Below, piece after piece: positions 33,649-42,623 of a DNA stretch of 64,000 nucleotides. The notes under the pieces were generated by a model. That model was not told the origin of the DNA. It did not search any database and worked only from the letters and a program-made list of their open reading frames with translations. The DNA lies in assembly GCF_900142755.1 (NCBI RefSeq), contig NZ_FRCA01000011.1:106583-170582 (forward strand). Reading direction: 5' to 3'. Origin of the DNA: Halomonas cupida. Lineage in GTDB: Bacteria; Pseudomonadota; Gammaproteobacteria; Pseudomonadales; Halomonadaceae. The position numbers and the translations under genes were made by a program. Every line of letters starts with the position of its first letter. Within the stretch, counting starts at the first letter, position 1.

Positions 33649-34446
33649 TCAGGCATTGATGCGTCCGGCGAAGGGCGATGAAGCCTCAGCACGCTCACGG
33701 CGCGGCATGCGTCCGGCCAGGAATGCCTGGCGTCCGGCTTCCACCGCATGCTTCATGGCCTGAGCCATCAGCACCGGTTCGCGAGCATGGGCAATGGCCG
33801 AGTTCATCAACACACCGTCACAGCCCAGCTCCATGGCGAGCGCCGCCTCGGAGGCCGTGCCGATACCGGCATCGACCAACACCGGCACCTGGGCCTGCTC
33901 GATGATCAACCTGACGTTCCAGGGGTTCTGGATACCAAGCCCCGAGCCAATCAGCGAGCCCAGCGGCATCACTGCGCAACAGCCGATGGCTTCCAGCTCT
34001 CGCGCCACGATGGGGTCATCACTGGTATAGACCATGACATCGAATCCGTCCGCCACCAGGGTTTCCGCCGCCTTGAGCGTCTCGACCACATTCGGGTAGA
34101 GGGTGCTGTCGTCGCCCAGCACCTCGAGCTTGACCAGCTTGTGGCCATCCAGCAGTTCACGCGCCAGGCGGCAGGTACGCACCGCATCCTTCGCGTTGTA
34201 GCACCCGGCGGTGTTGGGCAACAGGGTGAAGCGTTCAGGCGAAACCACGTCCAGTAGATTGGGGGCATCGGCATCCTGACCGAGGTTAGTGCGACGCACA
34301 GCAAAGGTCACGACCTCGGCACCACTGGCGGCAATCGCCTCACCGGTTTCGTCGAAATCACGATACTTGCCGGTACCGACCAGCAGACGAGAATTGAAGG
34401 AATAGTCGGCAACGCGCAGCGGGCTGTCCTGGAAGATCTCGGTCAT
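33649..34446 (-). CDS. thiG: Thiazole synthase
   Basis: ThiG forms the thiamine thiazole ring from deoxyxylulose phosphate, dehydroglycine and sulfur carried on ThiS. The 265-aa TIM barrel starts MTEIFQDSPLRVADYSF; LLVGTGKY near residue 20 and the Schiff-base lysine stretch LVKLEVLGDD near 110 are visible, as is GIGTASEAALAMELG near 190. ATG 34446 has CAGGA upstream; a longer reading from 34530 is unlikely. thiS lies 93 bases upstream. Confidence 0.95.
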   Translation of the reverse strand: MTEIFQDSPLRVADYSFNSRLLVGTGKYRDFDETGEAIAASGAEVVTFAVRRTNLGQDADAPNLLDVVSPERFTLLPNTAGCYNAKDAVRTCRLARELLDGHKLVKLEVLGDDSTLYPNVVETLKAAETLVADGFDVMVYTSDDPIVARELEAIGCCAVMPLGSLIGSGLGIQNPWNVRLIIEQAQVPVLVDAGIGTASEAALAMELGCDGVLMNSAIAHAREPVLMAQAMKHAVEAGRQAFLAGRMPRRERAEASSPFAGRINA

Positions 34447-34539
34447 GGGGTGTCCTGGTTTGTCGCCAATGAAACGGTCACGGAGGAAATGATGGCCGCC
34501 AGCCAAGAGTGCCGGCAACGCTCGGGGCAAGATCAGCGC

Positions 34540-34740
34540 TCAGCCACCACCGATGGCATGAACGATCTCGACACTATCGCCGTCGCTGAGCAGCGTCTCG
34601 GTATGAAGACTGCGCGGCACGATGTTCTCATTGAGCTCCACGGCAATCCGTCGTCCGCCGAGCCCCAGTGTCTCGACCAGCTCGGCCACACTCTGCTCGC
34701 GGTCAAGTGCATGAGGCTCACCATTGAGCTGAATCTGCAT
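34540..34740 (-). CDS. thiS: Sulfur-carrier protein ThiS
   Basis: A 66-aa ubiquitin-fold sulfur carrier with start MQIQLNGEPHALDREQS and the obligatory C-terminal Gly-Gly (HAIGGG) that becomes a thiocarboxylate. It is immediately upstream of thiG in the same direction. No thiE, thiF or thiO is in the window. No TPP riboswitch signature was found upstream. Confidence 0.95.
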   Translation of the reverse strand: MQIQLNGEPHALDREQSVAELVETLGLGGRRIAVELNENIVPRSLHTETLLSDGDSVEIVHAIGGG

Positions 34741-34907
34741 GACTACCTCATTGTTGATGAGTCCATGGGGAAGAGTCGTGGGCGACTATTGTAACGGTTT
34801 CAGCGCGCACCGGGGTAACGAATTGGCTGTAGCGATCTGGCCGCCTGCAGGGTACGGTTGCAATCATTTTCCGCACTCTCATTTCACCCGCACAGGAGGA
34901 CAGGTGC

Positions 34908-35297
34908 ATGCAGGATCGTGGCTGGTGGCTGACGATGGCGCTATCCGGCGCCATGGTGGTTGTGCTGGGTGCCCTTGCCGCCCATGCTCTGAAGGGGCAA
35001 CTGGAGCCCCGCTTCGAGGATGCCTTCATTACCGGTGTTCGCTATCAGGCCTGGCATACCCTTGCCGCCATGGCGCTGCTCGCCTGGCGCGCCCCGCAGA
35101 GGCAAACCTTCCAGGGTCAGACGCTTGCCCTCTGGAGCCTCGGCACTCTGCTGTTCAGTGGTTCCCTCTATCTGCTCGCTCTGGCATCCCTGTCGGGCAC
35201 CAGCCTTGGCGCCTTCGGTATCGTGACTCCGGTCGGCGGCGCTGTCCTGATTGTCGGCTGGCTACGCCTTGCCTGGGGCATCTGGCAGCAACGCTGA
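34908..35297 (+). CDS. DUF423 (YgdD-like) small membrane protein
   Basis: A 129-aa inner-membrane protein with four helices. The block LGALAAHALKGQLEP near residue 20, followed by YQAWHTLA near 46 and FSGSLYLLAL near 83, is characteristic of DUF423/YgdD. Function is unknown. A clear AGGAGG ribosome site precedes the ATG. It is divergent from thiS and convergent with the thioesterase gene. Confidence 0.88.
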   Translation: MQDRGWWLTMALSGAMVVVLGALAAHALKGQLEPRFEDAFITGVRYQAWHTLAAMALLAWRAPQRQTFQGQTLALWSLGTLLFSGSLYLLALASLSGTSLGAFGIVTPVGGAVLIVGWLRLAWGIWQQR

Positions 35298-35315
35298 GTC
35301 AATCGTTGCGCTCCC

Positions 35316-35729
35316 TCAATCATTATCCGGCAGGGCATAGGTCGCCGTCACATGGGCCACAGGGGCTTCATCTCCATCGCAGAACAACAGCACTTCCCCC
35401 ACCGCCAGACGACGCCCCAACTTGATGATGCGAGCATTGGCAATCAAGTCCCGGTCCCCCCGCGCGCGACGCAGGAAGTGGCAATTGAGGTCGGTGGTGA
35501 CTGCCATCGGCTCGGGGCCAATCTGGGCGAGAATAGCCACGTACAGACAGACATCTGCCAGCCCCATCATGGTCGGCCCTGACACACAGGCTCCCGGTCG
35601 CAGGTGCTCGTCTTCCACCGCCAGGCTCATGGTCGCGCGCATCTCTCCCACCCCTTCGATAGTGCCTGCGCGGTGAGGAAAGACCTCATCGAGAAAGTCC
35701 TCGATGGCGGCGGGGGTCATCACGGTCAT
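35316..35729 (-). CDS. PaaI-family hotdog thioesterase
   Basis: A 137-aa hotdog-fold protein. The central VSGPTMMGLADVCLYVAIL segment near residue 50 corresponds to the PaaI/YbgC-like active-site helix, and TTDLNCHFLRRA to the following strand. It probably hydrolyses an acyl-CoA, substrate unknown. Start at 35729 (MTVMTPAAIED) follows AGGGAGG; the 14-codon extension is not needed. Confidence 0.82.
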   Translation of the reverse strand: MTVMTPAAIEDFLDEVFPHRAGTIEGVGEMRATMSLAVEDEHLRPGACVSGPTMMGLADVCLYVAILAQIGPEPMAVTTDLNCHFLRRARGDRDLIANARIIKLGRRLAVGEVLLFCDGDEAPVAHVTATYALPDND

Positions 35730-35858
35730 AAGGCCTCCCTGCAACTGGGTGATAACGAACAGGCTAACCAATAGGCATCACTCTGAATGATGCTCGACCT
35801 TCAACATAACGCAAGCGGGAAAACTCGCCCAATCACACTTGCCTGCTGCAGATACCAG

Positions 35859-35891
35859 AACGCCTCCTCGACCCGAGGTCGAGGAGGCGTT
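35859..35891 (-). terminator. Perfect 15-bp hairpin downstream of glcB
   Basis: AACGCCTCCTCGACC (35859-35873) and GGTCGAGGAGGCGTT (35877-35891) pair over 15 bp with a 3-base loop. It lies about 70 bases after the glcB stop and is a likely 3' end, although neither side has a U-run. Confidence 0.6.
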
Positions 35892-35958
35892 GTCTCGCGA
35901 CACAGACATGTCCCTGAGTCACGATCAACCCGGCATGAGAGCCCCTACCGGGTGGCCA

Positions 35959-38148
35959 TCAGCCCCTGGCCTTGTGCACCTGACGCCAGTGGTGCAGCAA
36001 CGGCTCAGTATAGCCGGCCGGCTGCGCCTTGCCCTTGAAGATCAGGTCACTGGCTGCCTGGAAGGCGCTGGAACCTGCCAGGTCCGCGCTCATCGGCGTG
36101 TAGTCGGGGTCACCCTCGTTCTGGGCATCCACCACCTTCGCCATGCGCTCCAGCGTCTGCTGGACACGTGCCTTGTCCACCACTCCATGATGCAACCAGT
36201 TGGCGATGTGCTGACTGGAAATACGCAGCGTCGCGCGATCCTCCATCAGACCCACATCGTGGATATCCGGGACCTTGGAGCAACCAACACCGTGCTCGAC
36301 CCAGCGCACCACATAGCCGAGGATGCCCTGACAGTTGTTGTCCAGTTCCTGCTGAAGCTCGTCATCGCTCCAGTTGACGGACTCAGCCACCGGCACCGTG
36401 AGCAGGCCGGCCAGCAGTTCATCGCGCAGACTGCTCTCGTCCTGGTCCTCCAGCTCACGCTGAACCGCTGCCACATCGATCTGATGGTAGTGCAGCGCGT
36501 GCAATGTCGCCGCAGTGGGTGACGGTACCCAGGCAGTATTGGCGCCCGACTTCGGATGGCCGATCTTCTGCTCGATCATCGCCGCCATCAGGTCCGGCAT
36601 CGCCCACATGCCCTTGCCGATCTGGGCACGGCCACGCAGACCACAGGCCAGGCCGACGAGTACGTTGCTGCGCTCATAGGCCTGAATCCAGGCAGCGCCC
36701 TTCATGTCGCCCTTGCGGATCATGGCACCCGCCTGCATGGCGGTATGCATCTCGTCGCCAGTACGGTCGAGGAAGCCAGTGTTGATGAACACCACTCGGG
36801 AGGTCGCCTGATTGATACAGGCCTTGAGGTTGACCGAGGTACGGCGCTCCTCGTCCATAATGCCCATCTTCAGGGTATCGCGCTCGAGACCGAGCAGATC
36901 CTCGATGCGGCCGAACAGGGTGTTGGCAAACGCCACCTCGTCCGGGCCATGCATCTTCGGTTTGACGATATACACCGAGCCGGTGCGCGAGTTGCGCGGC
37001 TGATCATCGCCCTTCTTCAGGTCGTGCATGGCGATCAGCGAGGTCACGATGCCGTCGAGAATACCCTCGGGCAGCTCGTTGCCCTCGGCATCCAGTACCG
37101 CCGGCGTGGTCATCAAGTGACCCACATTACGCACGAACAACAGCGAACGACCCGGCAGGGTGACACTGCCGCCATCCGCCGTGGTCCAGCTACGATCTTC
37201 AGCCAGGCGACGGGTGAAGGTCTTGCCACCCTTGCTGATCTCGCTGCTCAGATCACCTTTCATCAGGCCCAGCCAGCTGGCATAGACACCGACCTTGTCT
37301 TCGGCATCCACTGCGGCAACCGAGTCCTCGCAATCCATGATCGAGGTCAGCGCAGCCTCGACCACCAGATCCTTGACGCCTGCCGGATCAGTCTTGCCAA
37401 TCGGGTGACTGGCATCGATCTGGATTTCCAGGTGCAGGCCGTTATGCGCCAGCAGAATCGCGTTGGGTGCAGCGGCGTCCCCTTGATAGCCGACCAGCTT
37501 TCCCGGCTCCTTGAGGCCGGTTTCGCGGCCGCCTTCCAGCGACACCACCAGGCGACCATCGCGCAACACGTACTTGACTGCCTCACGGTGCGATCCCGTG
37601 GCCAGCGGAACTGCCTGATCAAGCACATTGCGAGCATAGGCGATGACCTTCTCGCCACGCTTCGGGTTGAAGCTGGTGCCCTTTTCACAGCCATCGTCTT
37701 CAGCGATGACATCGGTGCCGTAGAGCGCGTCGTAGAGGCTACCCCAACGAGCGTTGGCAGCATTCAGTGCGTAGCGCGGGTTGTTGACCGGTACCACCAG
37801 CTGCGGACCGGCCTGAACCGCAATCTCGCGGTCAACGTTGCGGGTGGTGACTTCAACGTTGGCGGGCGGATCCACCAGGTAGCCGATTTCCTTGAGGAAA
37901 GCCTGATAGGCAGCCATATCTGTCACCGGGCCTGGGTGCTCGCTGTGCCAGGCGTCCAGCTTCAGTTGCAGGGCATCACGGTGGGCCAACAGCTCACGAT
38001 TGACCGGTGCCAACTCGTGAAAGATCTCATCGACACCCTTCCAGAAGGCGTCTGCATCGACTCCAGTACCGGGCAGAGCCTGTTCGTTGATGAACTTGTC
38101 CAGCTCAGCGGCCACCTGCAGGCGATGGCGGGTAATGCGTTGCGTCAT
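35959..38148 (-). CDS. glcB: Malate synthase G
   Basis: GlcB condenses glyoxylate and acetyl-CoA to malate, needed for growth on glycolate, acetate or fatty acids. The 729-aa monomer (usual ~723) has IMDCEDSVAAVDAEDK near residue 273, the TLPGRSLLFVRNVGHLMT stretch near 340 and PKMHGPDEVAFANTLFGR near 405. The ATG at 38148 (MTQRITRHRLQVA) follows GGAGTC. Alone in its operon; upstream 228 bases separate it from a divergent hydrolase gene. Confidence 0.96.
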   Translation of the reverse strand: MTQRITRHRLQVAAELDKFINEQALPGTGVDADAFWKGVDEIFHELAPVNRELLAHRDALQLKLDAWHSEHPGPVTDMAAYQAFLKEIGYLVDPPANVEVTTRNVDREIAVQAGPQLVVPVNNPRYALNAANARWGSLYDALYGTDVIAEDDGCEKGTSFNPKRGEKVIAYARNVLDQAVPLATGSHREAVKYVLRDGRLVVSLEGGRETGLKEPGKLVGYQGDAAAPNAILLAHNGLHLEIQIDASHPIGKTDPAGVKDLVVEAALTSIMDCEDSVAAVDAEDKVGVYASWLGLMKGDLSSEISKGGKTFTRRLAEDRSWTTADGGSVTLPGRSLLFVRNVGHLMTTPAVLDAEGNELPEGILDGIVTSLIAMHDLKKGDDQPRNSRTGSVYIVKPKMHGPDEVAFANTLFGRIEDLLGLERDTLKMGIMDEERRTSVNLKACINQATSRVVFINTGFLDRTGDEMHTAMQAGAMIRKGDMKGAAWIQAYERSNVLVGLACGLRGRAQIGKGMWAMPDLMAAMIEQKIGHPKSGANTAWVPSPTAATLHALHYHQIDVAAVQRELEDQDESSLRDELLAGLLTVPVAESVNWSDDELQQELDNNCQGILGYVVRWVEHGVGCSKVPDIHDVGLMEDRATLRISSQHIANWLHHGVVDKARVQQTLERMAKVVDAQNEGDPDYTPMSADLAGSSAFQAASDLIFKGKAQPAGYTEPLLHHWRQVHKARG

Positions 38149-38376
38149 GGGTGAGACTCCTCGTGTGGCCAACCGTGCCCCCCTTGGCACCAGCAGGCCG
38201 GACTGGGGAAGTTTGACTGCTCACGATCAATTTTGTGGAAAATAATTCCATATGTAAACCCGAGAATGTCGACAATCTCATCGTGCTAGACCAAATGATG
38301 AGTGACCGAACCATTACGAAACAGTGGTGCCAAATCATTAGTGCCGCTAGCATGGGCACTCAAGGTGGAGGGCGCG

Positions 38377-39390
38377 ATGACAGATTTCACTCCCCTTGAG
38401 GCGATGGAAGGAATGACTCTGGTCAAGCCCACCGAGCCAAGCGATGACACTCTGCTCGCCGGTTATCTCCGTCACTATCGCCTCGGGGTACTTCTCAAGG
38501 ACGAAACAACGCTGCACGTCGGCAACATCGAGGCGATGCCCTATCGGCTATGGACACAGGTATGGACGCCACCTCAACCACGAGGTACTGCCATCATAGT
38601 TCATGGCTACTACGACCACCTGGGCCTCTATCGGCACCTGCTGGAGCTTCTTCTCGAGGAAAATCTGCAGGTCGTGATGTGGGACCTGCCCGGTCATGGC
38701 CTTTCCAGCGGCGAGCGCGCCGATATCGAGGACTTCGCCGAATACGGCCAGTGTCTGCGCCAACTGCAGCAGCGACTCACCGACGAGGGCCTGGCCAACG
38801 GCCCATGGCTGGGGCTCGGCCAGAGCACCGGTGCCTCGATTCTGGCCACCGACACCCTGAGTCATGGAGACGACGACCATTGGCTCGGTCTGGTGCTGCT
38901 GGCTCCACTGGTGCGCCCATGGAACTGGACTCGCTCGGCCTGGGTGCACAGTATTGTCGGCCCCTTTGTCTCCAGTGTGCCTCGGCGTTTTCGTCCCAAC
39001 TCCAACGATACTGACTTCACCACCTTCCTGCGTGAACAGGATCCCCTTCAGCCGCTACGCCTGCCGACCGGCTGGGTCACCGCCATGCGTCGCTGGATGC
39101 CACAATTGATGGAGCTGCCATCCAGCCAGTTGCCGACACTGATCATCCAGGGCGACAACGACCTGACCGTTGATGGTCCCTGGAACCTGACTGTGCTGGA
39201 GGGAAAATTTCCCAACGCCACTATTCACCGCCACCCCGAAGCACGGCATCATCTGGTCAATGAAATCGAGCCGATTCGCCGTGAGCTGTTTGAACAGGTC
39301 CGGCAGTTCATCAACCTGTTGCTGGTTACCGCCGCAGTGGACGCGAGGTCACAACCAATATGCTCCAACTCCCGGGCATCGCAACGCTAG
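38377..39390 (+). CDS. Alpha/beta hydrolase (lysophospholipase/monoacylglycerol lipase-like)
   Basis: A 337-aa serine hydrolase of the Hydrolase_4/PldB type. It shows the oxyanion HGYYDHLGLYRHL motif near residue 75, WDLPGHGLSSGERADI near 103, the nucleophile elbow GQSTGAS near 150, the acid in QGDNDLTVD near 260 and the catalytic His in EARHHLVNE near 290. No signal peptide. ATG 38377 has GGTGGAGGG upstream. Its last 31 bases overlap the next gene. Confidence 0.86.
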   Translation: MTDFTPLEAMEGMTLVKPTEPSDDTLLAGYLRHYRLGVLLKDETTLHVGNIEAMPYRLWTQVWTPPQPRGTAIIVHGYYDHLGLYRHLLELLLEENLQVVMWDLPGHGLSSGERADIEDFAEYGQCLRQLQQRLTDEGLANGPWLGLGQSTGASILATDTLSHGDDDHWLGLVLLAPLVRPWNWTRSAWVHSIVGPFVSSVPRRFRPNSNDTDFTTFLREQDPLQPLRLPTGWVTAMRRWMPQLMELPSSQLPTLIIQGDNDLTVDGPWNLTVLEGKFPNATIHRHPEARHHLVNEIEPIRRELFEQVRQFINLLLVTAAVDARSQPICSNSRASQR

Positions 39391-39953
39391 ATAGCTGGCG
39401 ATCAGATTGCGCAGGACACAAGCCCCCGCTGTCCCCGGCCTTGAAACGGATCGTCTTGAAGCGGGTCGTTTTGACGCGGGCCGCTCTGACATTGGTGGTG
39501 GCGCTGATCATGACCGGATGTGCGTCACAGCCCGACCAGCCCCGAACCCTGCGTCAGGCGCTGCTGGCACTTGGCCAGAGCGCTGCCATGGAAGTGGCCG
39601 ACTCTGTCCCTCTGCAAGCCACATCGCTGCGCGACCAGGTCCTGTTGCTTTCGCCTCCCGGTGTCGACGGCCGCCTGACGGTCGACCAGTCGCAACTACA
39701 GGAAAGCCTGACTCGCGGCCTGCTGGGCATTGAAGATGGCCCTCAGGTGCTCGACTGGCAGCCCGGTGACACTCCGCAGAATACCAGCCAATGGCTGGTC
39801 GATAGCCGCCTGATCGCCGATGGTCCGCGCCTGAAGCTGTCCGACCGCGAACTGCTTCCCTACCGTCTCGAGCTCCGCATGCGCCGGCCCGGAGATGGTG
39901 CGGCACTCTGGTCGTCAGTGATCAACGGCGCCTTCGACGCCGACGCTCTCTAG
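39360..39953 (+). CDS. Putative lipoprotein of unknown function
   Basis: Up to 197 aa. A hydrophobic stretch ends in the lipobox MTGCASQ; with the ATG at 39360 the cysteine is residue 54, too far for a normal signal peptide. A TTG near 39441 (LKRIVLKRVV...), placing Cys at 27, is a more natural start. The mature part has no motif I recognise. The frame overlaps the preceding hydrolase by 31 bp, suggesting co-expression if the upstream start is used. Confidence 0.6.
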   Translation: MLQLPGIATLDSWRSDCAGHKPPLSPALKRIVLKRVVLTRAALTLVVALIMTGCASQPDQPRTLRQALLALGQSAAMEVADSVPLQATSLRDQVLLLSPPGVDGRLTVDQSQLQESLTRGLLGIEDGPQVLDWQPGDTPQNTSQWLVDSRLIADGPRLKLSDRELLPYRLELRMRRPGDGAALWSSVINGAFDADAL

Positions 39954-40315
39954 CCCCACCTCCCCGCGACCACCACCTACCGCGTCTGGGCACTTGTCCA
40001 GGCGCGAACATTCCCATGCGGCTGCCGCCCTCGAAGCCCACTGCCCTATTCCGGGGCCCGCTATTCCGTATCCGAGCCATCACTCAGGCATCTCCCCCTG
40101 CCTGCTCGCCTAAAGTCTAACGATCAACCACATGACATCAGCCATGGGAAAGCTACACTGGAGCTAACTGAACATTTTTGCGCTACGTGAAAAATTGTTT
40201 GCCCAGTCCACTTGAATGGTTCAAGAAAAAGACCTGATCAACATCGAAGGTCGTCCCGGGCAGGAGCGCCTACTGACCACTCGCACCGGGCACCAACAAC
40301 AAGAGGCTCCAACAT
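39954..40315. promoter_or_regulatory. Control region of the DUF2291/Rbs-type operon
   Basis: 362 bases with no convincing gene. Two palindromes near the downstream end may be operators: CTTGAA-TGG-TTCAAG, a perfect inverted repeat (40211-40225), and AACATTTTT (40171-40179) facing AAAAATTGTT (40190-40199). They lie 90-145 bases before the first gene of a sugar importer operon. The regulator that binds is not obvious; the ROK protein at 53.4 kb is one candidate. Confidence 0.45.
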
Positions 40316-40975
40316 ATGACGCCAACCGCCAGCTCCCCCCTTCCCATCTCGCGGCCACGCCGTCGCCTGCTGATGACCTGCGGCTTCCTCGCACTGCTGG
40401 TGACGGCGATGGTCCTTGATACTCGGGTCATCGAGATCGGTTCCGAGGCCGACCAACGCCAGGCGGGCTTCTCACCCGAGCAGTATGGCGCCGAGCAGTT
40501 CCCGATCGTCCAGGCTCATGTCGTGGAGCATGCCGTGGAGGCCAGCGAACTGGCGAACGCCCTGGCGACCGACAAGGCCGCTACCATCGACGAGCACGGT
40601 GTCGATGCCGGCATCGGCCCAGTGCTGCCGGTGAGCTTCAGCGGCACCGTTGGGGAAGGCAAGGCTGGGATGTATGAGGTCCAGGTGCCAGGCCTTCCCG
40701 AGGCATTGACGCTGAGAGTACAGACCGGTCCGGCGATCAATGGCACCGATCTGCGCGATGCGACCGGTGACATCGAATTCGGCCAGTTCACCAATCAGAT
40801 CGAGTACCAGAACGCCGGGGCGGCAATCAACAATGCCATGAAGCAGGCCGTTCTGGCCGATATCGACACCGCCGCTCTTGCCGGCAAGCACATCGAGGTC
40901 ACCGGGGTCTTCAAGCTGATCAATCCCGCCAGCTGGATGGTCACCCCGGTTCGCATGAGTGTTCAGCAGCCATGA
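40316..40975 (+). CDS. DUF2291 family membrane-anchored protein
   Basis: A 219-aa protein with one N-terminal membrane helix (about 19-35) and the conserved DTRVIEIGSEAD stretch right after it, the hallmark of DUF2291. Such proteins occur almost only beside RbsABC-type sugar importers and are presumed periplasmic accessory factors; the role is unknown. The ATG at 40316 follows AAGAGGCTCC. It is the first gene of an operon with the ATPase, permease and binding protein that follow. Confidence 0.8.
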   Translation: MTPTASSPLPISRPRRRLLMTCGFLALLVTAMVLDTRVIEIGSEADQRQAGFSPEQYGAEQFPIVQAHVVEHAVEASELANALATDKAATIDEHGVDAGIGPVLPVSFSGTVGEGKAGMYEVQVPGLPEALTLRVQTGPAINGTDLRDATGDIEFGQFTNQIEYQNAGAAINNAMKQAVLADIDTAALAGKHIEVTGVFKLINPASWMVTPVRMSVQQP

Positions 40976-41051
40976 ATGCGCCACAGCCGCGAGCGAACAG
41001 CATCCATGGGCTCACATATCATCTCGAATTCTTCACCGGATACGCCAGGCC

Positions 41052-42593
41052 ATGAACGATAACACCACCTCCCACAACGCCGTCGGCGATATCGTGCTGT
41101 CGGCACGCAATGTCGCCAAGTCATTCGGCAACGTGCATGCCCTCAAGGGTGTCAACTTCGATATCCACTACGGCCAGGTCACCACGCTGTTCGGCGAAAA
41201 CGGGGCCGGCAAGTCAACGTTGATGAAGATTCTCTCCGGCGTGATGCAGCCGACGGCGGGCGAGATTCTGCTCAACGGTACCCCAGTCAGCTTCGCCTCG
41301 ACGTCCGAGGCTCAGCAACAGGGTATCTCGATCATTCATCAGGAGCTGAGCCTCGCACCCAATCTCAGCGTCCGCGACAACATCTTCATGGGCCGTGAGC
41401 TCGCTGGCCCCGGCGGCATCCATTATGCCGAGGAGGAACGCCAGACCCGCGCCTTGATGGAGGAACTGGACGAACCCATCGACCCCCTGACGACCGTCGA
41501 GGAGTTGCGTCTGGGGCAGCAGCAGATTGTCGAGATCGCCCGTGCGCTGTCGGCTCGCTCCCGCATTCTGATCATGGACGAGCCCACATCGGCCCTGAGC
41601 GCTTCCGAAGTCGAAGTGCTGTTCCGGGTCATCGCCGACCTCAAGAGTCGCGGTGTTGCCATCGTCTATATCTCCCACCACCTCGAGGAAGCGCTGCAGA
41701 TCACCGATCACGCCGTGGTTCTGCGCGACGGTGCCATGACGGCTATCGCTGAGCGCAAGGACATCGACCTGGCATGGATCGTACGCCACATGGTCGGAGA
41801 GGGTTTCGACCTCGGCTCACCTCCCGAAGGCTATGGCATGGGGGAAACCGCGCTGTCATTGCAGCAACTGTGCGTGGCCGACGCCACCAACCCGGAGCGC
41901 ATGGCGGTCGACTCCCTGTCGCTGGAGGTGAGAGCCGGGGAAATCGTCTGCATCTACGGGCTGATGGGCGCTGGACGCACCGAGTTGCTGGAAACGGTTG
42001 CGGGTCGAATGCCAACCACCTCGGGTCAGATCCTGCTCGAGGGTCGGGACATCTCTGGCTTGACCATTGCCCAACGCATCGAACAGGGCCTGGTGCTGGT
42101 CCCCGAAGACCGGCAGCGCGACGGCCTGGTGCAGACCATGTCGGTGGGCGAGAACCTCTCACTGGCCAGTATCTCGGCCTTTACCCAGTGGATGCTCACT
42201 TCCCGCCAACGTGAGCAGCAAGTGATCGATCATTCCATCGGTAATGTACATATCAAGACCGATGGTGGTCATGCCGAAATCGGCTCACTGTCCGGCGGCA
42301 ACCAGCAGAAGGTGGTCATCGGCAAGATGCTGGCGACCCAGCCCAGAGTCGTGATGCTCGACGAGCCCAGCCGTGGCATCGACATCGGCGCCAAGGCCGA
42401 AGTCTTCAAGCTGCTGGCAGAAGGTGCCCGCAACGGCCTTGCGGTCCTCTACACCACATCCGAAGTGGGCGAGTGCCTGAGCATCGCTCATCGCGTGATT
42501 GTCATGAGTCGTGGACGCATCAGCGCCGAATTCGACAGCAGCGTTACCAAGGAGCAGATCATGGCCGCCTCCGGAGAGTCTGCCGCTGCCTGA
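41052..42593 (+). CDS. Sugar ABC transporter ATPase (RbsA/XylG type)
   Basis: A 513-aa protein with two fused nucleotide-binding domains. The first has a canonical Walker A FGENGAGKST (near residue 55) and LRLGQQQIVEIARALS. The second has the degenerate GLMGAGRTEL loop typical of the RbsA/MglA/XylG class and LSGGNQQKVVIGK near 415. It energises import of a monosaccharide with the neighbouring permease and binding protein. Start at 41052 is chosen by the usual N-terminus; an in-frame extension to 40959 overlaps DUF2291 and is unlikely. Confidence 0.9.
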   Translation: MNDNTTSHNAVGDIVLSARNVAKSFGNVHALKGVNFDIHYGQVTTLFGENGAGKSTLMKILSGVMQPTAGEILLNGTPVSFASTSEAQQQGISIIHQELSLAPNLSVRDNIFMGRELAGPGGIHYAEEERQTRALMEELDEPIDPLTTVEELRLGQQQIVEIARALSARSRILIMDEPTSALSASEVEVLFRVIADLKSRGVAIVYISHHLEEALQITDHAVVLRDGAMTAIAERKDIDLAWIVRHMVGEGFDLGSPPEGYGMGETALSLQQLCVADATNPERMAVDSLSLEVRAGEIVCIYGLMGAGRTELLETVAGRMPTTSGQILLEGRDISGLTIAQRIEQGLVLVPEDRQRDGLVQTMSVGENLSLASISAFTQWMLTSRQREQQVIDHSIGNVHIKTDGGHAEIGSLSGGNQQKVVIGKMLATQPRVVMLDEPSRGIDIGAKAEVFKLLAEGARNGLAVLYTTSEVGECLSIAHRVIVMSRGRISAEFDSSVTKEQIMAASGESAAA

Positions 42594-42623
42594 GGAATCC
42601 ATTCATCTGTGGAGCCAACAACA

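Noticed and set aside
34741..34907. TPP riboswitch upstream of thiS (and of thiD at 14071-14133)
   Set aside because: I looked for the CTGAGA and downstream thi-box segments on the proper strands and saw neither.
36556..38154. 532-codon open frame antisense to glcB
   Set aside because: It mirrors the codon pattern of the malate synthase gene, has no ribosome site or known motif and is the usual artefact of GC-rich coding DNA.
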